DNA of 64,000 nucleotides, from the NCBI RefSeq assembly GCF_003001955.1, contig NZ_PVNH01000007.1, forward strand, positions 1 to 64,000, in the 5' to 3' direction. The notes below the pieces were generated by a model. That model worked only from the letters and a program-made list of their open reading frames with translations, was not told the origin of the DNA and searched no databases. Position numbers and translations under genes: made by a program. This DNA is from Prauserella shujinwangii. Its GTDB lineage: Bacteria > Actinomycetota > Actinomycetes > Mycobacteriales > Pseudonocardiaceae. Shown here piece after piece: positions 51,277-59,824 of this stretch (position 1 is the stretch's first letter; the number at the start of each line of letters is the position of its first letter).

Positions 51277-52307
51277 GGTCGATCCTTCCGCCGCTGCTGA
51301 AGGTCGGCGTGTTCGCCACCGTCACCGTGCTGCTCACGGCCGTGCTCGGCGCGACGATCGCGAACACCAGCTTCCGCCCGGCCACGGACTACTCGGCGCT
51401 GTTCACCGACGCCTCGGGGCTGCGCGCGGGAGACGACGTCCGGATCGCGGGCGTCCGCATCGGACAGGTACGCGAGATCGCCGTCACCGAGGACAACCTG
51501 GCGGAGGTGCACTTCGACGTCGACTCCGTGCGGGAGCTGCCCGCGGCCGTCACCGCCACCGTCAGGTACCGCAACCTCATCGGGCAGCGCTACCTGTCCC
51601 TCGGCACCGATGTGGCGGGCGACGGCGTGCTGCCGGAGGGCGCCCAGATCCCGGTCGAGCGCACCCAGCCGGCACTGAACCTCACGGTGCTGTTCAACGG
51701 GTTCAAGCCCCTGTTCCAGGCGCTGAACCCGAAGGAGGTCAACCAGCTCTCGTACGAGATCATCCGTGTGCTGCAGGGCGAGGGCGGCACCATCCGCAGC
51801 CTGCTCGCCCGCACCGCGTCGGTCACCTCCGCACTCGCCGACAAGGACGAGGTGATCGGTGCGGTGATCGCCAACCTCAACCGGGTGCTGGACACGGTGA
51901 ACGGGCGCGGTCCGCGCGTCGGCGAGCTGATCGACGCCACCCAGCAGCTCGTCACCGGGCTCGCCGAGCAGCGCGAGCCGATCGGCGACGCCGTGGCGGC
52001 GCTCGGCGAGCTCACCGACACCACCGCGGGCCTGGTCGCCGACGTCCGGCCGTCGCTGCGCGCGGACATCGCGGAGCTGGGCGCGCTGTCCGGCAACCTC
52101 GCCGACTCCGAGGAACTGCTCGACCACCTGCTCAAGATCATGCCGGGCAACCTGCGGAAGTTCACGCGCACGCTCAGCTACGGCAGCTGGTTCAACTACT
52201 ACCTGTGCGGCCTCACCGGCACGATCGGTGTGTCCTCGCTGAACATCACGCTGCCGATCCTGCCGCTGCCCACCACCCAGCAGCCCGAGAGGTGCCAGCT
52301 GTCATGA
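51273..52307 (+). CDS. mce4B: Mce4B protein
   Basis: The 344-residue subunit has an N-terminal membrane helix (about residues 8-28), an MCE domain (DASGLRAGDDVRIAGVRIGQVREI at about 46-70), and a long helical region ending in LPLPTTQQPERCQLS with a single Cys and another in YYLCGLTG. The start overlaps mce4A by 4 bases. After its stop comes the only sizeable gap of the mce core, 82 bases, which holds a family-C palindrome. Confidence 0.92.
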   Translation: MRSILPPLLKVGVFATVTVLLTAVLGATIANTSFRPATDYSALFTDASGLRAGDDVRIAGVRIGQVREIAVTEDNLAEVHFDVDSVRELPAAVTATVRYRNLIGQRYLSLGTDVAGDGVLPEGAQIPVERTQPALNLTVLFNGFKPLFQALNPKEVNQLSYEIIRVLQGEGGTIRSLLARTASVTSALADKDEVIGAVIANLNRVLDTVNGRGPRVGELIDATQQLVTGLAEQREPIGDAVAALGELTDTTAGLVADVRPSLRADIAELGALSGNLADSEELLDHLLKIMPGNLRKFTRTLSYGSWFNYYLCGLTGTIGVSSLNITLPILPLPTTQQPERCQLS

Positions 52308-52325
52308 TCCTGCCGCTGACCGTGC

Positions 52326-52371
52326 CTCGTGAGTGGGAAACGTGGTTAGAACGACGTTTCCCACTCACGAG
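52326..52371. repeat. Perfect 18-bp-stem palindrome inside the mce operon (repeat family C, copy 2)
   Basis: The arms at 52326-52343 and 52354-52371 (core GTGAGTGGGAAACG and its complement) are exact inverted copies over a 10-base loop containing TAGAAC. It interrupts an operon whose other mce junctions overlap by 1-4 bases. It differs from the 26581 copy by a C-to-T change in one arm matched by G-to-A in the other. It could reduce or process the mRNA before mce4C. Confidence 0.8.
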
Positions 52372-52389
52372 CGTGGGGAGGTGCCGGCC

Positions 52390-53424
52390 ATGGTGAAGCC
52401 GCTCAGGGAACGCAACCAGGCCGCCGTCGGCGCCGCGACGGTCGTCCTCGTCGTCCTGGCCACGCTCACGGCGTACTTCTCCGACGACCTCCCGCTGCTC
52501 GGCGACGGGACCACCTACTCGGCCCACTTCGCCGAGTCCGCCGGGCTCGTCGCGGGCAACGAGGTGCAGGTGGCCGGGGTGCGGGTCGGGGAGGTCACCG
52601 GCGTCGCCCTCGCCGGGAAGAAGGTGCACGTCACGTTCAAGGTGGAGAACACCCGCGTCGGGGACGAGAGCACGGCCGCCATCGAGATCAAGACCCTGCT
52701 CGGGGAGAAGTTCCTCGCGCTGCGCCCGTCCGGCGCGGGGACCCAGGACCCGGACGTGCCGATCCCGCTGGAGCGCACCCGGTCGCCGTACGAGATCCAG
52801 GACGTGTTCTCCGACCTGAGCGACACCGTCGGCGAGATCGACACCGGCCGGCTCGCCCGCAGCTTCGACGTCATCTCCGAAACCCTGCGCGACACCCCGC
52901 GGCACCTGCGCGACGCGCTGCACGGGCTGTCCGCCCTGGCCCGCACGGTGTCCTCACGCGACGACGAGCTGGCGCGGCTGCTGTCCAACACGAGCCAGGT
53001 CTCGAAGATCCTCGCCGACCGCAACACCCAGCTGCGCAAGGTGATCCAGGACGGCAACCTGCTGCTCGCCGAGCTGCAGAAGCGGGAGCGGGCCATCGAC
53101 CGGCTGCTGAGCGGCACCCGCAGGCTCGCCGCGGAGCTGTCCGGGCTCGTGGCCGACAACCGTGCGCAGCTGCGCCCCACCCTTGCCACCCTCGGCACCG
53201 TCACCGACCTGCTGCAACGCAACCAGGACAACCTCAACCGCAGCCTGGCGCTGCTCGCGCCGTTCACCCGGCTCGGCGCGAACGCCACGGGCAACGGCCG
53301 CTGGTTCGAGGGCTACATCTGCGGCCTGCTGCCACCGGTCATCACCACCGACTACGCGCAGATCAACCCGGAGGGCTGCAGCCCGCCGGTCGCCGCGGAC
53401 AACCAGGGGGTGGGCAACCCATGA
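52390..53424 (+). CDS. mce4C: Mce4C protein
   Basis: The 344-residue subunit starts MVKPLRERNQAAVGAATVVL, has an N-terminal membrane helix (about residues 10-30), an MCE domain (SAGLVAGNEVQVAGVRVGEVTGVAL at about 49-73), and helical heptads to about 300. GGGAGG precedes the ATG at suitable spacing, which supports this start over one in the upstream repeat. It overlaps mce4D by 4 bases. The insertion of a repeat before it may have replaced the original overlapping start. Confidence 0.92.
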   Translation: MVKPLRERNQAAVGAATVVLVVLATLTAYFSDDLPLLGDGTTYSAHFAESAGLVAGNEVQVAGVRVGEVTGVALAGKKVHVTFKVENTRVGDESTAAIEIKTLLGEKFLALRPSGAGTQDPDVPIPLERTRSPYEIQDVFSDLSDTVGEIDTGRLARSFDVISETLRDTPRHLRDALHGLSALARTVSSRDDELARLLSNTSQVSKILADRNTQLRKVIQDGNLLLAELQKRERAIDRLLSGTRRLAAELSGLVADNRAQLRPTLATLGTVTDLLQRNQDNLNRSLALLAPFTRLGANATGNGRWFEGYICGLLPPVITTDYAQINPEGCSPPVAADNQGVGNP

Positions 53425-54617
53425 CGATCGACACCAGGGCCCGCCGCGGCCTGCACACGTGGGTGGCCGTGGCCTGCGTGGCCGGACTGGTCCTCGCGAC
53501 CGGGCTGTGGTGGGTGCTCCGCGACTCCGGCGACACCCGGCTCAGCGCCTACTTCGGCAAGACCGTCGGCCTGTACGAGGGCTCGTCGGTGCGCGTGCTC
53601 GGGGTGCCCGTCGGCCGGATCACCGCCGTGACGCCGGAGGGCGGCTCCGTGCGGGTCGACATGGCGATCGACGGCGGCGTCGCGATCCCGCCGGACGCGG
53701 GTGCCGTGGTGGTCGCGCCGAGCCTCGTGTCCGACCGGTACGTCCAGCTCACGCCCGCCTACGAGACGGGACCGCGGATGGCCGACGGCACCGTGATCCC
53801 CCGCGAGCGCACGGCGACGCCCGTCGAGCTCGACGACCTCTACGGCAGCCTGAACGAGCTGTCTACCGCCCTCGGCCCCGACGGCGCCAACGCGGGGGGC
53901 GCGCTGTCCGGAGTGCTCGACACGGCCGCGGCCAACCTCAAGGGCAACGGCCGCAACCTCAACGACACCGTCGCGGACCTGGCCGGGCTCGCCCGCACGC
54001 TGGACGACTCCAAGGGCGACCTGTTCGCCACCGTGCGGAACCTGCAGTCGTTCACGACGATGCTCGCCGACAGCGACCGCGACCTGAGCGAGTTCTACGA
54101 CCGGCTCGGCGCGGTGGCCGGCATGCTGGCCGAGGACTCCGCCGACGTGGCGGCGGCGCTGTCCGAGCTCGGCGGCTCGCTCGGCGAGGTGCGCCGGTTC
54201 GTCACCGAGAACCGCGAGGCGCTGTCGTCCAACGTGGCGAAGCTGGCCAGCATCACCGGCGTGCTCGTCGACCAGCGGGCGGCACTGGCCGAGGTGCTCG
54301 ACGTCGGCCCGACCGGCATGACCAACTTCATCAACACCTACGACGCCGCGTCCGGCAGCATCCAGGTGCGCTACAACGCCAACGAGATCGCCCACCCGCT
54401 GGTGCAGACCCTGTGCAGGCTGGTGAGCGCGGGCACCCCGGAACAGCTGCCGGACACGCTCGGCGAGCTCTGCTCGGCGCTCGCGCCGGTGCTGGACGGC
54501 ACGCTGAAGCTGCCGTCGCTGTCGCAGACGCTCAACTCCCTGCAGCGCGGCCAGCTGCCACCGCTGCCGCTCCCGCTCGTCGACCTGCTCGACGGTCAGC
54601 TGGGGGGCGTGCGATGA
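53421..54617 (+). CDS. mce4D: Mce4D protein
   Basis: The 398-residue subunit has a membrane helix (about residues 12-32), an MCE domain (about 38-115, GLYEGSSVRVLGVPVGRITAV) and a long helical middle with SLGEVRRFVTENREALSSNV-type heptads. The C-terminus is proline-rich. Mce proteins of this class assemble as heterohexamers with the other five. Overlaps of 4 bases at both ends show tight coupling. Confidence 0.92.
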   Translation: MTIDTRARRGLHTWVAVACVAGLVLATGLWWVLRDSGDTRLSAYFGKTVGLYEGSSVRVLGVPVGRITAVTPEGGSVRVDMAIDGGVAIPPDAGAVVVAPSLVSDRYVQLTPAYETGPRMADGTVIPRERTATPVELDDLYGSLNELSTALGPDGANAGGALSGVLDTAAANLKGNGRNLNDTVADLAGLARTLDDSKGDLFATVRNLQSFTTMLADSDRDLSEFYDRLGAVAGMLAEDSADVAAALSELGGSLGEVRRFVTENREALSSNVAKLASITGVLVDQRAALAEVLDVGPTGMTNFINTYDAASGSIQVRYNANEIAHPLVQTLCRLVSAGTPEQLPDTLGELCSALAPVLDGTLKLPSLSQTLNSLQRGQLPPLPLPLVDLLDGQLGGVR

Positions 54618-55780
54618 GACGCGGCGGACTGGTGCTCGTGGCCGTGCTGGCACTGCTCGCCGGCTGCGGGGACGGCGGCTTTTCCGGGCTGTACAACGCA
54701 CCGCTGCCCGGTGGCGCCGACCTCGGCGACCACCCCTACCGCATCACCGCGCGGTTCTCCGACGTGCTCGACCTGGTGCCGCAGGCCGGGGTCAAGGTCA
54801 ACGACGTGCCGGTGGGCAGGGTCGAGAAGGTGGAACTGGCCGACGACACCCGCTCGGCCGTCGTGACGATGGCCGTCAACGGTGCCGTGCGGCTGCCCGC
54901 CAACGCCTACGCCGAGCTGCGCCAGTCCAGCCTGCTCGGCGAGAAGTTCGTCGAGCTGAGCGCGCCACCCGAGCAGCCATCCGCCGAGCCGCTGTCCGAG
55001 GGCGACGAGATCCCCCTGGCGCGGACCAACCGCAACCCCGAGGTGGAGGAGGTGCTCGGCGCGCTGTCCCTGCTGCTCAACGGCGGCGGCATCGACCAGC
55101 TGCAGAACATCGTGCGCGAGCTCAACGACGCGCTGTCCGGCAACGAGGCCGACATCCGGGCACTGCTGTCCAGAGTGGACCACCTCGCCACCGAACTGGA
55201 CAGCCAGAAGACCGAGATCATCCGGGCCATCGACGGGCTCAACCGGCTGTCCAGCACCCTCGTCGCGCAGACCGGTGACCTCACCAACGCGCTGGACCAC
55301 CTCGCCCCGGGCCTGCGGGTGGTCACCGCCCAGCGCGACCAGCTCGTCGGCATGCTGCAGGCGCTCGACCGGCTGTCCGGGGTCGCCGTCGACACCGTGC
55401 GCCGCAGCCGGGATGAGCTGGTGGCCAACCTGCGGGCGCTGCAGCCGACGCTGGCCAAGCTGGCGGAGGCAGGGGAGAACCTGCCGAAGGCGCTGCAGAT
55501 CCTGCCGACCTACCCGTTCCCGGACGCGGCCGGGGCCGTGATCAAGGGCGACTACGCCAACGTCACCGCACGGGTCGACCTCAACCTCGACACACTCGTG
55601 CAGAACTTCACCAACTCCTCGCAGCCCGCCATCCCGCTGCCCGGCGGCACCCCCGCGCCGGGCCAGGACGGCACGCCCGCGCCGTCGCTGCCGCTGCCCG
55701 GGATCGAGCCGCCCGCCCGGCCGGACCAGCGGGGCGGTGGTCTCGGTGGCCTGCTGGGCAGCCTGCTGGGAGGTGGCTGA
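54614..55780 (+). CDS. mce4E: Mce4E lipoprotein
   Basis: The 388-residue subunit has a lipoprotein signal with lipobox LLAGC (Cys at about residue 18), which is expected for the E subunit of Mce systems. An MCE domain follows (about 42-115, VPQAGVKVNDVPVGRVEKVEL), then a helical heptad region (about 140-320) and a Pro/Gly-rich tail. It anchors to the outer face of the plasma membrane by lipid. The start overlaps mce4D by 4 bases, and the stop shares one base with mce4F. Confidence 0.93.
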   Translation: MRRGGLVLVAVLALLAGCGDGGFSGLYNAPLPGGADLGDHPYRITARFSDVLDLVPQAGVKVNDVPVGRVEKVELADDTRSAVVTMAVNGAVRLPANAYAELRQSSLLGEKFVELSAPPEQPSAEPLSEGDEIPLARTNRNPEVEEVLGALSLLLNGGGIDQLQNIVRELNDALSGNEADIRALLSRVDHLATELDSQKTEIIRAIDGLNRLSSTLVAQTGDLTNALDHLAPGLRVVTAQRDQLVGMLQALDRLSGVAVDTVRRSRDELVANLRALQPTLAKLAEAGENLPKALQILPTYPFPDAAGAVIKGDYANVTARVDLNLDTLVQNFTNSSQPAIPLPGGTPAPGQDGTPAPSLPLPGIEPPARPDQRGGGLGGLLGSLLGGG

Positions 55781-57024
55781 TGCTGACCGGGAGGCACCGG
55801 CTCAAGCTGATCGCGTTCGCCGTCATCGCCGTGGTGTCGGTGGTCTACGCCGGGGCCAACTACGCGGGCCTCGGCAGGCTGTTCGGCACCCAGGGGTACG
55901 AGGTGACCGTGCGGCTGGCCGACTCCGGCGGCGTCTTCGTCGGCGCCGAGGTGACCTACCGCGGGGTCGCCGTCGGCAAGGTCGCCGACCTGCGGCTGAG
56001 CGAGGAGGGCGTGGACGTCGTCCTCGACATCTCCGACGACGCGCCACCGATCCCCGCCGGTACCACGGCGTCCGTCGCCAACCGTTCCGCCGTCGGCGAG
56101 CAGTACGTCGACCTCGCCCCGGAGAACGATGCGGGACCCTACCTCGAGCACGGCTCCGTGATCCCACGCGAGCGGACCTCGCTGCCGCTGGCGCCGGACA
56201 CCGTGCTGACCAACCTGGACCAGCTGGTGTCCAGTGTGGACACCGGGTCGCTGCGCACCGTCGTCGACGAGACGTACGAGGCGTTCGCGGGCTCGGGGCC
56301 CGAGCTGTCGAGGCTGCTCGACGCGGCCGACTCGCTCACCGCGACGGCCACCGAGCACCTGCCGCAGACCCGGACCCTGCTCGCCGACGGGCGGATCGTG
56401 CTCGCCACGCAGGAACGGCAGGCGGGCGACATCGCGGCCCTGTCCAGCGGGCTGCGCACCATCGCCGCGCGGCTGAAGGCGGCCGACCCCGACCTGCGCC
56501 GGGTGATCGACGAGGCGCCGGAGCTGAGCAGGGAGGTGAGCAGCGTGCTCGCGGAGTCGGGCACCGACCTCGGCGTGCTCATCGCCAACCTGCTCACCAC
56601 GACCCGGATCACCGCGGCCCGCACCGACGCGATCGAACAGCTCCTCGTCGCCTACCCCGTCATCTCGGCGTTCACCCGGTCGGTCACGTCCAACGGGGAG
56701 GGGCACCTCGGGTTCGTGTTCAACCTGTTCGACCCGCCGTCGTGCACCAAGGGCTACGAGACCACGAACCAGCGCCCGGCCAGCGACACGAGCGAGGCGC
56801 CGCCGAACACGCAGGCCTACTGCGCCGAGCCGCCGGGCAGCCCCATCGGCGTGCGCGGCGCGCAGAACGCGCCGTTCGCCGGTGCGCCCGTGGACGTGCC
56901 CGAACGGCGGCAGGCTCCCGATCCGCACGGCGAGCCGAGGAGGGACGCGCTGCCGGGCATCCTCGACCTGGTGACCGGGCGGGGACCGGTGGACCTCGGC
57001 GGCCTGCTGGGGCTGTCCCGATGA
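55780..57024 (+). CDS. mce4F: Mce4F protein
   Basis: The 414-residue last Mce subunit has a membrane helix (about residues 8-28), an MCE domain (about 40-115, SGGVFVGAEVTYRGVAVGKVADL), a helical region to about 290 and a Cys-containing tail (PPSCTKGYE, TQAYCAEPPG). It overlaps mce4E by one base (TGATG). The tail composition and length fit Mce4F. Confidence 0.92.
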   Translation: MLTGRHRLKLIAFAVIAVVSVVYAGANYAGLGRLFGTQGYEVTVRLADSGGVFVGAEVTYRGVAVGKVADLRLSEEGVDVVLDISDDAPPIPAGTTASVANRSAVGEQYVDLAPENDAGPYLEHGSVIPRERTSLPLAPDTVLTNLDQLVSSVDTGSLRTVVDETYEAFAGSGPELSRLLDAADSLTATATEHLPQTRTLLADGRIVLATQERQAGDIAALSSGLRTIAARLKAADPDLRRVIDEAPELSREVSSVLAESGTDLGVLIANLLTTTRITAARTDAIEQLLVAYPVISAFTRSVTSNGEGHLGFVFNLFDPPSCTKGYETTNQRPASDTSEAPPNTQAYCAEPPGSPIGVRGAQNAPFAGAPVDVPERRQAPDPHGEPRRDALPGILDLVTGRGPVDLGGLLGLSR

Positions 57025-57503
57025 GGGCGCTCGCGGTGGCCGCGGTGCTCGCCGTGCTGGCGGCGGGGTGGTCCGGCTGGTCGTGGTGGAGCGCGGAGCG
57101 GGACGCCGCGCTCGCCGTGGCCGCCGAACGCGACGCCGTCCTCGCCGCGGTGTCGGACGCCCTGGTCACGCTGCACACGATCGACCACCGCACCGCGGAG
57201 GCCGACGTGGGGAAGTGGCTCGCGGTGACCACCGGCAGGCTGGGGGAGGACCTGTCCGGCGACCGGCGGCTGCAGCTGGACCGCGCGGAGGGCACCCGGA
57301 CGGTCGCGACGGCGACCCTCGTCGACGCCGTCGTCACGGAGCTGGACCGGCAGGAGGGCACCGCGCGGCTCGGCGCGGTGCTCGACGTTCGGGTGAGCGC
57401 CGAGGGCGAGCCGGAGGGGCAGCGCCGCAGCAGGCTGCTCGTCGACGCCACGCGCACCGCCGAGGGCTGGAAGGTGAGTTCGGTGCAGGCGGCGGGCCGA
57501 TGA
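57021..57503 (+). CDS. Mce-associated membrane protein 1
   Basis: The 160-residue protein has an N-terminal membrane helix (about residues 4-22), a heptad-containing stretch and a small alpha/beta domain ending SRLLVDATRTAEGWKVSSVQAAG, the nuclear-transport-factor-2-like fold seen in Mce-associated (Mas/Mam) proteins. These stabilise or accessorise the Mce complex outside the membrane. The start overlaps mce4F by 4 bases. Mycobacterial mce4 also ends with two such genes. Confidence 0.85.
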   Translation: MRALAVAAVLAVLAAGWSGWSWWSAERDAALAVAAERDAVLAAVSDALVTLHTIDHRTAEADVGKWLAVTTGRLGEDLSGDRRLQLDRAEGTRTVATATLVDAVVTELDRQEGTARLGAVLDVRVSAEGEPEGQRRSRLLVDATRTAEGWKVSSVQAAGR

Positions 57504-58105
57504 GCGGCGACGCGCGGGCCACCACGACGACGCGGACGAAGCAGACGGCGGCGGCGAGCGGGACGGACGGGACGAGCGGGACGGACACCCCCAGGCGGCG
57601 GGCCACGCTCGCCGCCGTGCTCGCCGGAGTGCTCGTGCTCGCGGTGGCGGCGACGGTGCTCGCCGGGGCGCAGTCCGCGCGGCTGCGCGATCCGGGCGGC
57701 AACGCCGCGCTCGCCGACCGCGCCGCGACCGAGGAGGTCACCGAGCAGGTGGGCGCCGGGTTGAAGGCGATCTTCTCGTACGACTACAACAACCTCGCCC
57801 GCACCGAGCGGGCCGCCGACCGCGTCCTCGTCGGCCGGGCCGTCGGGCAGTACCGCGAGCGGTTCGCCGAGGCCCGCGAGCAGGCCGAGCGGCAGCGGCT
57901 CGTCCGCACCACCACCGTGCGCTCGATCGGCGTCAAGGAGCTGCACGGCGGCACCGCCCGGCTGCTCGTGTTCCTCGACCAGCAGACCCTGCGGGCGGGC
58001 GCCGGGGGCGAGGACCGCCGTCAGGACCCGGTCACCGCCGTACTCGACGTCACCGCCGAGAAGTCCGGCGGCGAGTGGCGCATCGCCGACCTCACCCCCC
58101 TCTGA
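57500..58105 (+). CDS. Mce-associated membrane protein 2
   Basis: This 201-residue protein has a Thr/Ala-rich cytoplasmic start, one membrane helix (ATLAAVLAGVLVLAVAATVLAG, about residues 34-55) and an extracellular NTF2-like domain with FSYDYNNLARTERAADRVLVG and VLDVTAEKSGGEWRIADLTPL, typical of Mce-associated proteins. It overlaps its partner by 4 bases and closes the mce operon. A family-A palindrome begins 9 bases after the stop and likely ends the transcript. Confidence 0.85.
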   Translation: MSGDARATTTTRTKQTAAASGTDGTSGTDTPRRRATLAAVLAGVLVLAVAATVLAGAQSARLRDPGGNAALADRAATEEVTEQVGAGLKAIFSYDYNNLARTERAADRVLVGRAVGQYRERFAEAREQAERQRLVRTTTVRSIGVKELHGGTARLLVFLDQQTLRAGAGGEDRRQDPVTAVLDVTAEKSGGEWRIADLTPL

Positions 58106-58113
58106 CCGCGCAG

Positions 58114-58185
58114 GCGTGTCCGCCGTCTGTGCACGCGTGCCCGCGTCGTGCGGCGCCGACACGCGTGCACAACCGGCGGACACGC
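58114..58185. repeat. Nested palindrome (repeat family A, copy 3)
   Basis: Outer arms GCGTGTCCGCC (58114-58124) and GGCGGACACGC (58175-58185) enclose an inner stem, TGTGCACGCGTG pairing with CACGCGTGCACA (58128-58139 with 58161-58172). Layout and sequence match copy 1 at 13189-13258. It separates the mce4 operon from murE. Confidence 0.8.
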
Positions 58186-58237
58186 GCGCGCGGCGGGCGG
58201 GGGAACCGGCGAAGTACCCCGCCGGTAACCTTCCGGC

Positions 58238-59824
58238 GTGTCTGTGAACAACGACGGTGGAGGGCAGGTGCCGAGCAGCCCGGTCAAGGCCGTCGGCGCG
58301 CCACCGCGTCCGCACCTGATCGAGCCGGTACCGCTCACGACCCTCGTCGCGCGGGCCGACGCGCGGCTGCTCGCGGACCCGGCGGCGCCCGAGGTCGCGG
58401 TCACCGGCGCCACGCTGCGCGCCCAGCACGTGCTGCCCGGCGATCTGTTCGCCGCGCTGCCCGGCGCCCGCACGCACGGGGCCGACTTCGCCGACGCGGC
58501 GCTGGCCGCGGGAGCCGCGGCCGTGCTCACCGACGAGGTGGGCGCCGAGCGGCCCACCCTGCGGGACGCCGACGTCCCCGTGCTGGTGCACTCCCAGCCG
58601 AGGGCCGTGCTCGGCTCGATCGCCGCCTGGATCTACGGCGAGCCGTCGCTGCGGCTGTCCGTCCTCGGCGTCACGGGCACCTCCGGCAAGACCACCACCG
58701 CGTACCTCGTCGAGTCGGGCCTGCGTGCCGCGGGCCACACCACCGGGCTCATCGGCACCGTCGAGACCCGCATCGCGGGCGAGCGGATCGCCAGCGCGTT
58801 CACCACCCCCGAGGCGCCCGACCTGCAGGCGCTGTTCGCCGTGATGGTCGAGCAGGGCGTCAGCCACGTCCCGATGGAGGTCTCCAGCCACGCGCTGGCC
58901 CTCGGGCGGGTCAACGGCACGCGGTTCACCGTCGGCGCCTTCACCAACCTGTCCCAGGACCACCTCGACTTCCACCGGGACATGGAGGAGTACTTCGCGG
59001 CGAAGTCGCTGCTGTTCGACGGGCGCTCCACCAGCGAGGTCGTCGTCATCGACACCGCGTGGGGGCAGGCGCTGGTCACCCCGCAGACGATCACGGTCTC
59101 CACCGAGCCGGACACGCAGGCCACCTGGTCGGCCACCGACTTCGCGATCACCGCGACCGGGGAGCAGTCGTTCGTGCTGCGGGGTCCCGACGGCCGCGCC
59201 GCCCGCGCGACGCTGCCGCTGCCCGGCGCGTTCAACATCGCCAACGCCGCGCTCGCCGCCGCGATGCTCGACACGGTCGGCGTGCCGCTGGACGCGATCG
59301 TCACCGGGCTCGCCACCGTCGAGGTGCCCGGCCGCATGGAGCGCGTCTACCTCGGCCAGTCGTTCACCGCCGTCGTGGACTACGCGCACAAGCCGGCCGC
59401 CGTGACGCAGGCACTGCAGGCGCTGCGTGCCCGCACGGAGGGCCGCATCATCACCGTGCTCGGCTGCGGCGGCGACCGCGACACCGCCAAGCGGCCGATG
59501 ATGGGCGAGGCCGCGGCACGGGGCAGCGACCTGGTGATCATCACCGACGACAATCCCCGCAGCGAGGACCCCGCCGCCATCCGCGCCGCGATGCTCGCCG
59601 GCGCCAGGGCGGTCGGTCCCGCCTCCGGCGCCGAGGTGCTGGAGATCGCCGACCGGCGCGCCGCGATCGGCGCGGCCGTCGAGCACGCCGAGGCGGGGGA
59701 CGTGGTGCTCGTCGCGGGGAAGGGACACGAGACCGGGCAGGAGGTCCAGGGTGTCGTGCACCCCTTCTCCGACCGCGACGAGCTGGAGGCGGCGATTCGC
59801 GAGAAACTCGAGGTGAGTGTGTGA
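58238..59824 (+). CDS. murE: UDP-N-acetylmuramoyl-tripeptide synthetase
   Basis: MurE adds the third residue to the cell-wall precursor. The 528-residue ligase has the ATP loop GVTGTSGKTTTAYLVE (about residues 145-160), the central SSHALALGRV and NLSQDHLDFH blocks, and the C-terminal DDNPRSEDP motif, the DNPR signature for meso-diaminopimelate. This matches dapF in the same window. Two in-frame GTG starts (58238 and 58244) are possible. The stop overlaps murF by 4 bases. The usual ftsI/pbpB gene is not upstream. Confidence 0.95.
   Translation: MSVNNDGGGQVPSSPVKAVGAPPRPHLIEPVPLTTLVARADARLLADPAAPEVAVTGATLRAQHVLPGDLFAALPGARTHGADFADAALAAGAAAVLTDEVGAERPTLRDADVPVLVHSQPRAVLGSIAAWIYGEPSLRLSVLGVTGTSGKTTTAYLVESGLRAAGHTTGLIGTVETRIAGERIASAFTTPEAPDLQALFAVMVEQGVSHVPMEVSSHALALGRVNGTRFTVGAFTNLSQDHLDFHRDMEEYFAAKSLLFDGRSTSEVVVIDTAWGQALVTPQTITVSTEPDTQATWSATDFAITATGEQSFVLRGPDGRAARATLPLPGAFNIANAALAAAMLDTVGVPLDAIVTGLATVEVPGRMERVYLGQSFTAVVDYAHKPAAVTQALQALRARTEGRIITVLGCGGDRDTAKRPMMGEAAARGSDLVIITDDNPRSEDPAAIRAAMLAGARAVGPASGAEVLEIADRRAAIGAAVEHAEAGDVVLVAGKGHETGQEVQGVVHPFSDRDELEAAIREKLEVSV

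Noticed and set aside
52304-52396. 30-codon frame starting at the mce4B stop (ATGA)
   Set aside because: It consists mainly of the palindromic repeat and ends within the mce4C start. I treat it as a possible relic of the former mce4C start, not as a gene.
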